A stretch of DNA of 41,983 bases, taken from positions 1 to 41,983 of the forward strand of contig CANMLD010000012.1 in NCBI GenBank assembly GCA_947498315.1. The letters run 5' to 3'. Below the pieces are notes generated by a model. The model was not told where the DNA came from, did not search any database, and worked only from the letters and a program-made list of their open reading frames with translations. This DNA comes from Pseudomonadota bacterium. Its GTDB lineage: Bacteria > Myxococcota_A > UBA9042 > GCA-2863065. The translations under genes and the position numbers were made by a program. Position 1 is the stretch's first letter; each line of letters opens with the position of its first letter. This document shows positions 1 through 7,827 of the stretch, piece after piece.

Positions 1-126
1 CTGCGGACCTCGACTGCAGTGGACATTCCGGCCCTCGGCGCAGAACATAAGGCAGAATCTGGTCGCATTCTCGGGATCCGGCGGAACCCTGGGCCCTCGA
101 AAGCCGGGAAAATTGGCCGGAGAATT

Positions 127-287
127 GACGGGCCCGAGCACGCCGACACGCTCTTATCTGTGAGGCGCGGCTACCGCAGGGCCTCCCAGAGTGAGGGCCG
201 GCTCCGCCGCGCCTTCCTGATAAATGCGCGAGGCCGTCACCCGGCTGCCAGTCGAGTTTGTTTTGACTGGCCCGGGCGCGCCGACAC
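127..287. repeat. pair of imperfect 23-bp direct repeats
   Basis: Bases 127-149 and 265-287 agree at 20 of 23 positions and share the core CGCCGACAC. A related segment in inverted orientation lies at about 338-354, and the core also appears inverted near 399-407. This suggests a degenerate repeat cluster in gene-free DNA; its function is unknown. Confidence 0.4.
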
Positions 288-765
288 TCTGAGAATCGGA
301 ATGCGGGGAGCCATCGCCGAAACACGCCCTTCTTACCCGTCGACGTGCTCGGCCCGCGCAAGCGCAGTCGACCCGAGGCGCACGTTCATCACGGCGTCGG
401 CGTGTCGGCGATGTCCCTGGCCGCTTTGTCGCAGTCGGCCTCCATGGCAGGGGCAGTATCGGCAGCGCTGAGCACGGTCCCATCGCTCTCGCAGCCTTCG
501 AAGAGCGGGTGCCCCCGATTGGGGACACGACCCAGATTCCTCGATCCGCGGATTCCACATGCTGGCCATCGACGCCACCTCCTGCTGAGCGAATCGCATG
601 GCAGAGGAGCGGCTTGAAGCATGTACGGCCTAAATTGAATTGGTCTTTAGGGCTCGGTCACTGCGACATCACGTCGCTGTCTCCGGTCGAGATCTCGTAG
701 GCGACAAGGCCCCACTTGACGACGACGAGGAGAGTGTTGTTGTGGCTCGGCACGCCTTAAACGAC

Positions 766-788
766 GACGCCGGGCAGAACCCGGCGTC
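766..788 (-). terminator. hairpin downstream of atpE
   Basis: A perfect 9-bp stem, GACGCCGGG (766-774) and CCCGGCGTC (780-788), with a 5-nt loop lies about 44 nt beyond the atpE stop. On the minus strand it is followed by GTCGTTTAAG, so the U-tract is weak. It is a plausible end for the F0 operon transcript. Confidence 0.5.
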
Positions 789-831
789 GACACGACCAAC
801 ACACGCCCAGCGAAGGGCGAGTGGCTCGGTC

Positions 832-1224
832 TTACAGCTTGCCCAGCAGCATGAAGCTGATGAGGAGCGAGTAGATGACCAGCGACTCGATGAGGGCGAG
901 GCCGAGGATCATCGGGGTGAAGATCTTGCCCTGGGCGCCGGGGTTGCGCGCGATGCCATCGAGAGCAGCGGCCGAAGCCTTGCCCTGCCCGAGCGCGCCG
1001 CCGAACGCCGCGATGCCGAGGCCGAAGCCGATGGCGATCGCGATGTACGCCTTGTCGGTGACTTGGCTCGGGGCCGGGGGCGGGGCCTGCAGCGTTGCCG
1101 CCGAGGTCACGGTCTGCGCGGCTTCGGGTGCAGCCGGGGTGTTCGCGAACGCGAGCGCCGTGAACGTGCAGAGGACGAAGAGGGTGAGAGCGGTAACCGA
1201 AGCAGCCTTCTTGAACGAGTTCAT
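832..1224 (-). CDS. atpE: ATP synthase F0 subunit c with cleavable-looking N-terminus
   Basis: This is the proton- or sodium-carrying ring subunit of F-type ATP synthase in the inner membrane. The 130-residue protein has a signal-peptide-like start (residues 1-27, Lys pair then hydrophobic stretch ending ALAFA), an Ala/Pro linker, and then the usual two-helix hairpin (about 57-130). The polar loop reads ARNPGAQGK. The ion-binding carboxylate in helix 2 is E113. Q80 in helix 1 lies exactly 33 residues earlier, and S114 and Y118 follow E113. This is the same geometry as the Na+ ligands Q32/E65/S66/Y70 of the Ilyobacter tartaricus ring, although the Thr67 equivalent is Leu. Mature c subunits are usually 70-90 residues, so the N-terminal extension is notable. 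It is the last gene of an AtpZ-AtpI-a-c cluster, 52 nt after atpB. The subunit identity is certain; the coupling ion is inferred. Confidence 0.95.
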   Translation of the reverse strand: MNSFKKAASVTALTLFVLCTFTALAFANTPAAPEAAQTVTSAATLQAPPPAPSQVTDKAYIAIAIGFGLGIAAFGGALGQGKASAAALDGIARNPGAQGKIFTPMILGLALIESLVIYSLLISFMLLGKL

Positions 1225-1276
1225 CGAGATAATCTCCCTTCCGAGATGCAGTGGAGCCAGAGTTCAGTCGTAACGA

Positions 1277-2254
1277 CTAGTGAGCGGAGTCGGTCCCTTC
1301 AGCGTGTTCCACCGCGAGCGCGATGTAGACGATGGAGAGAAGACAAAAAACCAGGGTCTGCACCACGCAGACCAACGTACCGAGGACCATGATGGGCAGC
1401 GGAACCAGGATCAGGCCGAAGCTGAGGAACACGCCGAGGACCATGTGGTCGCCGAACATGTTGCCCATGAGCCGGATGGCGAGGGACGCCGGGCGCGCGA
1501 AGTGACTCACGAGCTCGATGGCGAACATCAGTATCATGAGTGGCAACCAGGCGATGCCGCGCATGGGCCCGAGAAAGTGCGCGAAGTAATGACCGAAGCC
1601 GTGCTCCTTGACGCCGTAGACGTGAGTCGCGAAGAAGACGACGAGCGCGAGCGGGACCGTGGTGTTCAGGTTGTCCGTGGACGCGCTAAGGCCGGGGACG
1701 AGCCCGATGAGGTTCGAGAAGAGGATGTAGGTCCCGAGCGAGAAGATGAGCGGGAAGAAGAACCGCGCCTGCTTCTTGCCCATGGAGTCGACCATGGTCT
1801 TGTAAATCCACTCGCCCGCGAGATCGAAGACGGTGAACCAACCGAAAGTGCGCTCCGGCAAAATGGCGTCGTCGCCTTGGCGGGCGAACTTCTTCGCTGC
1901 CATGGTCGCGATGGTGAGCGCGAAGATGAAGACGAGGACGCCGATGAAGACGTGCATCGTGCGCGAGGGCATGGCCTCGCCCTGGAGCCAGGTCTTTCCC
2001 CACATGGCGCGGAGGTTCTCGACGGCGGTTGGCGCGAACTGAGCGAAGACGGTCCAGTGGTCTTCGCTAGCGACGGTGCCATGGGCTGAACCATGGGCGC
2101 CCGCATCGCCGGCAGGGGCGCTGCCGAAGGCGTCGGGACCGACGATCATGACGCCGAGGACGAGAGCGAGCCCGGCAGCAGTGCGGAGCGACCACGGGCG
2201 TGCGGCGGCAGCGCTGAGGCTGGCTGCACCTTTCGAGTGGCTATGGTTCGACAT
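1277..2254 (-). CDS. atpB: ATP synthase F0 subunit a
   Basis: Subunit a forms the ion half-channels against the c ring. The C-terminal half has the family signature around the essential arginine, ARPASLAIRLMGNMFGDHMV, and several hydrophobic helices (for example WLPLMILMFAIELVSHFA and FGLILVPLPIMVLGTLVCVV). The N-terminal ~100 residues are an extension with a signal-like hydrophobic stretch and a His/Gly/Ala-rich periplasmic segment, longer than in the Escherichia coli protein. I prefer the ATG at 2254, which follows GGTGGAG closely, over the in-frame GTG at 2263. The gene starts 17 nt after the AtpI-like gene ends, so the two are co-transcribed. The identification is secure. Confidence 0.95.
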   Translation of the reverse strand: MSNHSHSKGAASLSAAAARPWSLRTAAGLALVLGVMIVGPDAFGSAPAGDAGAHGSAHGTVASEDHWTVFAQFAPTAVENLRAMWGKTWLQGEAMPSRTMHVFIGVLVFIFALTIATMAAKKFARQGDDAILPERTFGWFTVFDLAGEWIYKTMVDSMGKKQARFFFPLIFSLGTYILFSNLIGLVPGLSASTDNLNTTVPLALVVFFATHVYGVKEHGFGHYFAHFLGPMRGIAWLPLMILMFAIELVSHFARPASLAIRLMGNMFGDHMVLGVFLSFGLILVPLPIMVLGTLVCVVQTLVFCLLSIVYIALAVEHAEGTDSAH

Positions 2255-2271
2255 TGACTCCACCTGAACTC

Positions 2272-2739
2272 CTAAGCTCGAGATCCGCGCACGTCGGTCG
2301 CGCCGTTTCGCCCCGCAGGCTCGGTGCCCGTGAGCCCAACCTCGAGAGCGTTGTCCGCCTCGACTGCCGGTAGCGTGAGGGCGCTGTACAAGCTGCCAAC
2401 CACGAGGGCCAGAACGAGGGATGAGAACCCAAAGAGCATTCCGAGGACGTCGAGCTCGAACACCTTCACGCAGAGCGCCATCACACCCACGAAGGCAACC
2501 AGCTTGAATGCGAGGATGCTCGCGTAGACGGCCTTGCTCGTTCCACCGCGTTCAGCGGTGTCCAGAAGCTTGCCCACGAGCCAAGTAAGGCCAAGGAGGT
2601 TTAGGACGCCGAGGAGATTGCCCACGAGTGCAGCGACAGCGGCGGGCACACCCATCCACTTTCCGACCGCGAGCGCGGTAAGGGCCAGCACGGCCACGTT
2701 CGCGCTCAGCACTGCTCTCTGGAAACCGCTCTTCGTCAC
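2272..2739 (-). CDS. AtpI-like membrane protein of the F0 cluster
   Basis: This 155-residue protein has four predicted membrane helices (about residues 9-28, 31-55, 70-93 and 98-120) followed by a polar tail rich in Glu, Gly and Ala. Size, topology and place directly before subunit a match the ATP synthase subunit I family (PF03899 type), which helps c-ring assembly or Mg2+ supply in other bacteria. The primary sequence of this family is poorly conserved, so the call leans on context. It starts with GTG at 2739. It lies 56 nt after the AtpZ-like gene and just before atpB. Confidence 0.75.
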   Translation of the reverse strand: MTKSGFQRAVLSANVAVLALTALAVGKWMGVPAAVAALVGNLLGVLNLLGLTWLVGKLLDTAERGGTSKAVYASILAFKLVAFVGVMALCVKVFELDVLGMLFGFSSLVLALVVGSLYSALTLPAVEADNALEVGLTGTEPAGRNGATDVRGSRA

Positions 2740-2795
2740 CTAACCCGCGCTCCCGTAACGACCGGATGGTCGTTGACAATTGCCTTGGGCGCGAC

Positions 2796-3122
2796 TCACG
2801 GCTGGTCCTCTTTCATTGCCTTCTTCGCGGCACGAAAGAGCGACCTGAAGCCAGCCGTCACACCAATCAGCACCCAGACCACGAGGAGCCAAGGTGCCGT
2901 GTCGTAGCGCTCGTCCATCCAACTGCCGACCCAATATCCGATCCCGATCGAGGCCGCGAGCTCGATGCCAACGCTGGCAAGCCCGAAAGCGGCGATGCGG
3001 TCCCGGTGGGGGGGGCGGTTCGTGATAGCTGAACCCTCCGATATCAAAGCGGTTTTACACCGTGCTTCGGGCCTGGCAGCCCAAGCGGGGCCGTAGCTAA
3101 CACGCAGCCACTCTCCAGTCAA
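2796..3122 (-). CDS. AtpZ-like F0 accessory protein
   Basis: This is a small protein with two membrane helices. The C-terminal 75 residues show the AtpZ pattern: a first helix with GIGYWVGSWMDER (small residues plus an acidic D/E turn), a second helix LLVVWVLIGVTAGFRSLFRAA, and a basic tail. AtpZ partners AtpI in several bacteria and has been linked to Mg2+ handling. The frame opens with TTG at 3122, only 16 nt from the divergent uppS frame, and its first ~25 residues look non-conserved. The true start is therefore probably internal, for example TTG at 3047. It is the first gene of the F0 cluster. Confidence 0.75.
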   Translation of the reverse strand: MTGEWLRVSYGPAWAARPEARCKTALISEGSAITNRPPHRDRIAAFGLASVGIELAASIGIGYWVGSWMDERYDTAPWLLVVWVLIGVTAGFRSLFRAAKKAMKEDQP

Positions 3123-3138
3123 CCCGTTCCTTACACCG

Positions 3139-3909
3139 ATGCCTCACCGTGGGCTCATGAAGCGGTACGGATCGCGCTCATCGACAACGCCCGGGACGTG
3201 TGCTACCACGCCTGCCGTGAGCCTCCCCGAGCATGTCGCCATCATCATGGACGGAAACGGACGTTGGGCCGAGCGTCGAGGTCTCTCCAGACTGGAGGGG
3301 CACCGACGCGGCGCCGACAGCGTTCGCACCATCACCCGCGCCGCCAGGGCGCTCGGCATCAAACGGCTGACGCTCTACGCGTTCAGTGAGCAGAACTGGG
3401 GGCGCCCGGTGCTGGAGGTCAACGGCCTCATGCACCTGCTGAAGGATTACCTGCTCAGCGAGCGTGAGGAGATCCTCAGCAATGGCATCCGCCTCGAAGC
3501 CATCGGTCGGCTCGAGCGACTGCCAGACATGGTGCGCGAGACGCTAGACGAGCTCAGGGCCGTGTCGGCCCACAACACCGAGATGGTGCTCTGCCTCGCG
3601 CTCAGCTACGGAGCGCGCGAGGAGATGACGAGCGCGGTGCAGCGCATCGCAGAGCGGGTTCGCCGCGGGGACTTGAACCCCGACCAAATCGACGAACGCG
3701 TGCTCGCGTCAGAGCTCGACACCGTTGACGCCGACCTCATCATCCGCACGAGCGGCGAGCAGCGGCTCTCGAACTTCCTGCTGTGGCAGAGCGCTTACGC
3801 GGAGTTCTACTTCACTGACGCCCTGTGGCCTGACTTCGGTAAGGCCGAGCTCCAAGAGGCCCTCGCGGTCTACGCGAGGCGAAACCGCCGCTTTGGGCTC
3901 GTGGCCTGA
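3139..3909 (+). CDS. uppS: isoprenyl transferase (undecaprenyl diphosphate synthase family)
   Basis: This cis-prenyltransferase condenses isopentenyl diphosphate units into the C55 carrier for peptidoglycan and glycan export. All signature blocks are present: HVAIIMDGNGRWA with catalytic Asp (residue 38 from ATG 3139), LTLYAFSEQNWGRP, and DLIIRTSGEQRLSNFLLWQ followed by YAEFYFTDALWPDF. The family start is usually a few residues before HVAIIMDGN. No candidate start has a clear ribosome site. GTG 3217 would give 230 residues and leave room for a promoter between this gene and the divergent AtpZ gene, so the first 26 residues are doubtful. Its TGA overlaps the ATG of cdsA by one base, indicating translational coupling. 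Confidence 0.95.
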   Translation: MPHRGLMKRYGSRSSTTPGTCATTPAVSLPEHVAIIMDGNGRWAERRGLSRLEGHRRGADSVRTITRAARALGIKRLTLYAFSEQNWGRPVLEVNGLMHLLKDYLLSEREEILSNGIRLEAIGRLERLPDMVRETLDELRAVSAHNTEMVLCLALSYGAREEMTSAVQRIAERVRRGDLNPDQIDERVLASELDTVDADLIIRTSGEQRLSNFLLWQSAYAEFYFTDALWPDFGKAELQEALAVYARRNRRFGLVA

Positions 3910-4694
3910 TGGCGACGCGCATCATCACCGGGCTCCTCCTGGCGGCGGGGGCCATCTTGCTCCTTTCGCTAGGGCCACCGATCGGGGCCTACGCGCTGAT
4001 TCAACTCGCGTCGCTGCTCGTCGGCGACGAGCTCTTCCGCATGGTCCTCGGGCCCGAACGAACCCGGGAGCGTTACGTCGGCACCGCGCTCCTCGCTGCC
4101 GTAGTAGCGCTCGGGTGGTTCTCACCCGCTCACGCCATTGCCGGCCTCTTCGTCGCCGCGCCCATTCTGCTTTCCCTCGTCCTCTTCTCTCCGGATGACG
4201 TGGAGACGCTCGCTCGTCGCGCGGCCTTCCTCGTAGCTGGCTTTTACTACCTAGCCCTGCCGCTCGTGGCGCTGGTCTTCATCGGCGCTCGCGAGAAGGG
4301 CCCCCTCGAGATGCTCGCGCTCTTCGGCGCCGTCTTCGCGGGCGATTCTGGCGCATTCTTCGCCGGCAAGTTCCTCGGCAAGCACAAGCTCTACGAGAAG
4401 ATCTCACCGAAGAAGACATGGGAAGGCGCGTTCGGGGGAGCCATCGCCAGCGTTGGGGGCTTCGTCCTCATCAGCACGCTCGCCAACCTCCCGTACTCAC
4501 TACCGATGGCAATCGGGCTTGGCTTCGCTTGCGGCATCGTTGAACAGGTCGGTGACCTCGTCGAGTCCATGTTCAAGCGGGCTGCCGGTGTCAAGGACTC
4601 CGGCAGCATCCTGCCCGGCCACGGCGGCATGCTCGACAGAGTCGATGGGCTCCTCTTCGCCGCCCCAGTACTTTTGGCGCTCACCGGCTTCTGA
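3909..4694 (+). CDS. cdsA: phosphatidate cytidylyltransferase
   Basis: CdsA makes CDP-diacylglycerol from CTP and phosphatidic acid, the precursor of all bacterial phospholipids. The 261-residue protein is a polytopic membrane protein. Near the C-terminus it has the full CDS signature: SMFKRAAGVKDSGSILPGHG, then GMLDRVDG. The upstream cytosolic loop GDSGAFFAGKFLGKHKLYEK and SPKKTWEG is also typical. The start ATG overlaps the uppS stop. The uppS-cdsA order is common in bacteria. A crotonase gene follows after 5 nt, so all three genes are likely one operon. Confidence 0.95.
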   Translation: MATRIITGLLLAAGAILLLSLGPPIGAYALIQLASLLVGDELFRMVLGPERTRERYVGTALLAAVVALGWFSPAHAIAGLFVAAPILLSLVLFSPDDVETLARRAAFLVAGFYYLALPLVALVFIGAREKGPLEMLALFGAVFAGDSGAFFAGKFLGKHKLYEKISPKKTWEGAFGGAIASVGGFVLISTLANLPYSLPMAIGLGFACGIVEQVGDLVESMFKRAAGVKDSGSILPGHGGMLDRVDGLLFAAPVLLALTGF

Positions 4695-4699
4695 TTTCC

Positions 4700-5488
4700 A
4701 TGTCGTCGGACCCGGCTGGCGGCCCCGCGACCGTTCGGCGAGAACGCCACGGCGCCGTTCTGACCGTCACCATCGACCGACCCGCGGTAAGAAACGCCGT
4801 CGACCGCGAGACCGCCGATGCGCTCACGGCTGCTTTCCGAGACTTCGATGCCGATGAGAGTCTCTCCGTCGCGGTTCTGACCGGTGCGGGCGGGCAGTTC
4901 TGCGCGGGCGCCGACCTCAAAGCGATCAAGAACGGCCGCGGCAACAGGCTCGATGCGGAGGGGGATGGGCCCATGGGCCCGTCCCGGATGCTCCTCGGCA
5001 AACCCGTCATCGCCGCCATCGAAGGGCACGCCGTGGCCGGCGGCCTCGAGCTGGCCTGTTGGTGCGACCTTCGCGTCGCTGCGCAAGATGCGACCTTCGG
5101 CGTCTTCTGCAGGCGTTTCGGCGTGCCTCTCATCGACGGGGGGACGGTGCGGCTCCCGCTCATCATTGGTCTATCCCGGGCCCTCGATCTCATCCTGACC
5201 GGCCGTGGCGTCGGTGCGGCCGAGGCGCTGGCCATGGGCTTGGTCAATAGGCTAGTTCCTACGGGGACCGCGCTCGTAGCGGCTCAATCACTCGCTGCCG
5301 AGCTCGCCGCGCTTCCCCAGGTCTGTCTGCGAGGCGACCGCATGTCCGCCTATGTCGGCACGGCGCTGCCACTACGCGATGCGCTCGCGGCGGAGTTCGA
5401 GCTCGGCCAAGCGGCGCTCGCTTCTGAGACGCTCGCGGGGGCTGCTCGTTTCGCGAGTGGTGTCGGGCGTGGTGGTCGGCCCGCCTGA
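4700..5488 (+). CDS. enoyl-CoA hydratase/isomerase family protein (crotonase)
   Basis: The 262-residue crotonase-fold protein has the CoA/oxyanion segment FCAGADLKAI and the second oxyanion segment GHAVAGGLELACWCDLR. The Glu of GGLELA, equivalent to rat hydratase Glu144, is present. The second catalytic Glu of classical hydratases (Glu164, normally in a GQPE context) is replaced: the local sequence is FGVFCRRFG. One-Glu crotonases are often isomerases or act in other acyl-CoA reactions, so the substrate cannot be named. It follows cdsA by 5 nt and ends 11 nt before the converging DUF5989 gene, with no visible terminator between them. Confidence 0.88.
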   Translation: MSSDPAGGPATVRRERHGAVLTVTIDRPAVRNAVDRETADALTAAFRDFDADESLSVAVLTGAGGQFCAGADLKAIKNGRGNRLDAEGDGPMGPSRMLLGKPVIAAIEGHAVAGGLELACWCDLRVAAQDATFGVFCRRFGVPLIDGGTVRLPLIIGLSRALDLILTGRGVGAAEALAMGLVNRLVPTGTALVAAQSLAAELAALPQVCLRGDRMSAYVGTALPLRDALAAEFELGQAALASETLAGAARFASGVGRGGRPA

Positions 5489-5499
5489 GGACGGCTGGG

Positions 5500-5721
5500 T
5501 CAGAACAACGTGTAGATGAACGGAGCGAGCGCGCTCGTCTGCGTGAAGAACGCCAGCGCCCCGAGTGCGAGGATGACCACCAGCATGGGGGCCAGCCACC
5601 ACTTCTTCCGAACGCGAAGGTAGGCCCACAGCTCGCCCATGGCGCCGCGCTGCTTGACTTCGATGCGCTCAGGTGGGTCGACGTTGCTGTGAGAAGGAGG
5701 GTCGCGTCTCGAGTCGTCCAT
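5500..5721 (-). CDS. DUF5989 family small membrane protein
   Basis: The conserved block is MGELWAYLRVRKKWWLAPM followed by one membrane helix and the C-terminal SALAPFIYTLF, which I recognise as the DUF5989 pattern. Family members are about 50 residues and are often found beside SxtJ-like and carbamoyltransferase genes. Neither is present here, so this is an orphan copy. I chose ATG 5721, giving 73 residues, because the frame upstream looks non-coding. A shorter start at the internal Met of MGELW is possible. Function is unknown. Confidence 0.7.
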   Translation of the reverse strand: MDDSRRDPPSHSNVDPPERIEVKQRGAMGELWAYLRVRKKWWLAPMLVVILALGALAFFTQTSALAPFIYTLF

Positions 5722-5785
5722 GAGTCGTAGATTCCTCGTGGGATGGGCACTTGTCCAGTTGGGTTGGGAGTGAGAGAACGCCCCC

Positions 5786-6352
5786 ATGCCTAGACCCGAT
5801 CTGAAACCCATCAACCTCGGCCCCGGGCCGAGGGATCACGGACCTAGCTTCATCACCCGCGCTGGAAAGGCTCGACTGCAGGTGGAACATGACCGGCTGT
5901 TCGCCGTCGATCGTCCTCGCGCGGTCGATGCCGTCGCCGAAGCCGCCGCACACGGTGACCGTTCCGAGAACGCCGAGTACACCTACGGCAAGAAGAAGCT
6001 CCGGGAGATCGACCGCCGTTTGCAGTTCCTCGCGAATCGGCTCGGGCGCGTGCAGGTCATCGACCCGGCGACGCAGCCACGCAATAGGGTCGGCTTCGGA
6101 GCCACCGTCGTCATCGAGGACGAAGACGATGGCGCCGAGAAGACCTGGGTCCTGCTCGGAGAGGATGAGGTCGACGTCCCTCGTCGCCGGATCTCGCACA
6201 AGTCTCCGGTCGGCAAGGCGCTTTGGGACAAGAAGGTCGGCGATGGGGTGGTCGTCCACACGCCAGGTGGGATTCGACACTACGAGCTCGTCGAGATCCG
6301 TTACGAGCCCATCACCGATGAGCCGGTTGATGGCTCCGAAGGGCCCCGCTGA
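5786..6352 (+). CDS. greB: GreA/GreB family transcript cleavage factor, GreB-like
   Basis: Gre factors enter the RNA polymerase secondary channel and stimulate cleavage of backtracked RNA. The N-terminal coiled coil carries the acidic tip GDRSENAEY followed by YGKKKLREIDRRLQFLANRL, which is closer to GreB than GreA. The C-terminal FKBP-like half has GATVVIEDEDDG and SPVGKALWDKKVGD. At 188 residues it is longer than E. coli GreB (158), the extra being an N-terminal segment before SFITRAGKARL and a short acidic tail. It is 2 nt ahead of mnmE, so the two form an operon. Confidence 0.88.
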   Translation: MPRPDLKPINLGPGPRDHGPSFITRAGKARLQVEHDRLFAVDRPRAVDAVAEAAAHGDRSENAEYTYGKKKLREIDRRLQFLANRLGRVQVIDPATQPRNRVGFGATVVIEDEDDGAEKTWVLLGEDEVDVPRRRISHKSPVGKALWDKKVGDGVVVHTPGGIRHYELVEIRYEPITDEPVDGSEGPR

Positions 6353-6354
6353 CC

Positions 6355-7710
6355 ATGCGACCTGCTCGAGTCGCGCTCGCGAGCGACACCATCTGCGCCA
6401 TCGCCTCGAGCGCAGCCGTCGGCGGCATCGGTGTCATCCGAATCAGCGGCCCGCGTAGCCTCGAAGTCCTGCGCCTCGTGGCGCCCTTCGTCGGCGAACG
6501 GCCCGACCCGAGCCGACTCATCTACGGGCGCTTTCGCGACGGGCAGGGCGCCGTCATCGACAATGGTTACGCCGTCTACCTAAAAGGCCCGCGCACCTTC
6601 ACAGGGGACGACGTCGCCGAAGTCCACGGACATGGCGGGGCGGTCAACCTCGCTCGGCTCCTGCGCGCCGTTCAGGCCGCGGGAGCGCGGCCTGCCGAAC
6701 GCGGCGAGTTCTCGCTGCGCGCCTTCCGCAACGGCCGCCTCGATCTGGCCCAGACCGAAGCCATCGCCGATCTGGTCGAAGCGCCGACCGAAGCCGCGCT
6801 CGAGCTCGCACGAGCTCAATACGACGGCCACCTCTCGCAGGCCGTGCGAGCGATCAGGGCGGCGCTCACGGACGTACTCGCCGCCGTCGAAGTTCAGATC
6901 GACTTCGTGGATGAAGATCTCGGAGACGCCCTCACTGCTCGCGTCTCGCCTCCACTCCGCGACGCACGAGCCCAACTCCACGCCTTGAAATCGACCTGGG
7001 CGCGCGGCCGGCTCATGCGGATCTCCGCGCGAGTCGTGCTCACAGGGCCTCCCAATGCTGGAAAGTCCAGCCTCTTCAACGCCTTACTCGATCGACGACG
7101 GGCCATCGTGAGCGCTCGGCCAGGGACGACGCGCGACTTCCTCGAAGATGCCCTCGACCTTGGCGGCTACCCGGTGACGCTCATCGATACCGCCGGCCTC
7201 CGTGACGAGACCGATGACGACATCGAGAGCGCCGGCATGGCCCGCGCGATCGAGCTAGCGCAGTCCGCGGACGCCGTTTTATGGCTCCACGCGGAAGGGG
7301 AGGCTCCACCCTCGGCGCTCTGCCATCACCCTGGCCTAATCCGGGTTTGGACGCAGCTCGACCGGCAGCCCGAGGTGGCGTCCAAGCCGTGGGACGGCGA
7401 GGCCCGAATCAGCGTCGTCACCGGCGAGGGCCTCGATGCGCTCCGGTCCTTGCTCTTCGAACGAGTCGTCCCGGCGGGGAGCCGCGAAGGCGGGACGGCC
7501 ATCGTCACCAGCGAACGCCACCACGCGGCGCTCGACGCCGCATGTGTTGCCGTCTCGGACGCAATCGCTGCGGAGGAGCGGCGCTTGCCCCCCGAGCTCA
7601 TCGCCATCGACGTGAAGGAAGCGCTCGATCAGCTCGGGCTCATCGTCGGAGACACGACGACCGAGGATGTACTCGATCGCATCTTCTCGCGATTCTGCAT
7701 CGGGAAATAG
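6355..7710 (+). CDS. mnmE: tRNA uridine-5-carboxymethylaminomethyl GTPase MnmE
   Basis: MnmE, with MnmG, modifies the wobble uridine of certain tRNAs. The N-terminal formyl-tetrahydrofolate-binding domain (about 1-120) contains GGIGVIRISG and TGDDVAEVHGHGG. The helical domain holds an inserted G domain with P-loop GPPNAGKS (231-238), switch PGTTRD, and DTAG (278-281). The C-terminus is FCIGK (447-451) with the conserved Cys. At 451 residues the length is normal. The oddity is the G4 motif for guanine specificity: the expected NKxD position reads TQLD (333-336), retaining only the Asp. Expression is coupled to greB. Identity is certain; normal GTP specificity is not. Confidence 0.96.
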   Translation: MRPARVALASDTICAIASSAAVGGIGVIRISGPRSLEVLRLVAPFVGERPDPSRLIYGRFRDGQGAVIDNGYAVYLKGPRTFTGDDVAEVHGHGGAVNLARLLRAVQAAGARPAERGEFSLRAFRNGRLDLAQTEAIADLVEAPTEAALELARAQYDGHLSQAVRAIRAALTDVLAAVEVQIDFVDEDLGDALTARVSPPLRDARAQLHALKSTWARGRLMRISARVVLTGPPNAGKSSLFNALLDRRRAIVSARPGTTRDFLEDALDLGGYPVTLIDTAGLRDETDDDIESAGMARAIELAQSADAVLWLHAEGEAPPSALCHHPGLIRVWTQLDRQPEVASKPWDGEARISVVTGEGLDALRSLLFERVVPAGSREGGTAIVTSERHHAALDAACVAVSDAIAAEERRLPPELIAIDVKEALDQLGLIVGDTTTEDVLDRIFSRFCIGK

Positions 7711-7756
7711 CGCTCGCCGGGGCGGCAGAGCTCGGGACGACGTTGGGGGAGGGAGG

Positions 7757-7787
7757 CCTCGGCTCAGCCAGTTCCGGCGAGCCGAGG
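7757..7787. terminator. strong hairpin between convergent genes (1)
   Basis: A perfect 9-bp stem, CCTCGGCTC (7757-7765) and GAGCCGAGG (7779-7787), with a 13-nt loop. It lies between mnmE (+) and the lipoprotein gene (-), so it could end either transcript. There is no U-tract on either strand. Confidence 0.5.
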
Positions 7788-7797
7788 GGGAGAGGCA

Positions 7798-7817
7798 GTC
7801 CCTGCCGAAACAGGGAC
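7798..7817 (-). terminator. strong hairpin between convergent genes (2)
   Basis: A perfect 7-bp stem, GTCCCTG (7798-7804) and CAGGGAC (7811-7817), with a 6-nt loop, 10 nt beyond the lipoprotein stop codon. It is a likely transcript end for the lipoprotein gene. There is no clear U-run. Confidence 0.5.
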
Positions 7818-7827
7818 CGCCGTCAGA

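Larger units (their letters stand above)
1..831. other. long stretch without a supported gene
   Basis: No reading frame here looks like a protein. The open frames are Arg/Pro/Ser-rich, overlap each other on both strands and match no family I recognise. F0 genes b and delta, which could follow atpE, are not present. What can be seen is a pair of similar 23-bp segments (127-149 and 265-287), a related inverted segment near 338-354, a short hairpin at 248-270 (CCAGTC/GACTGG), an isolated TTAGGGCTCGG at 647-657 that matches the end of a palindromic element near 37.1 kb, and the terminator-like hairpin of atpE at 766-788. It may be decayed or repeat-derived DNA. Confidence 0.5.

Noticed and set aside
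640-2089. Long plus-strand open frames opposite atpE and atpB (250 and 269 residues)
   Set aside because: They are highly charged E/D/R-rich translations antisense to certain F0 genes, a usual by-product of GC-rich codon bias.
4700-5488. Naming the crotonase as a specific beta-oxidation hydratase
   Set aside because: One of the two catalytic Glu residues is missing and context gives no pathway.
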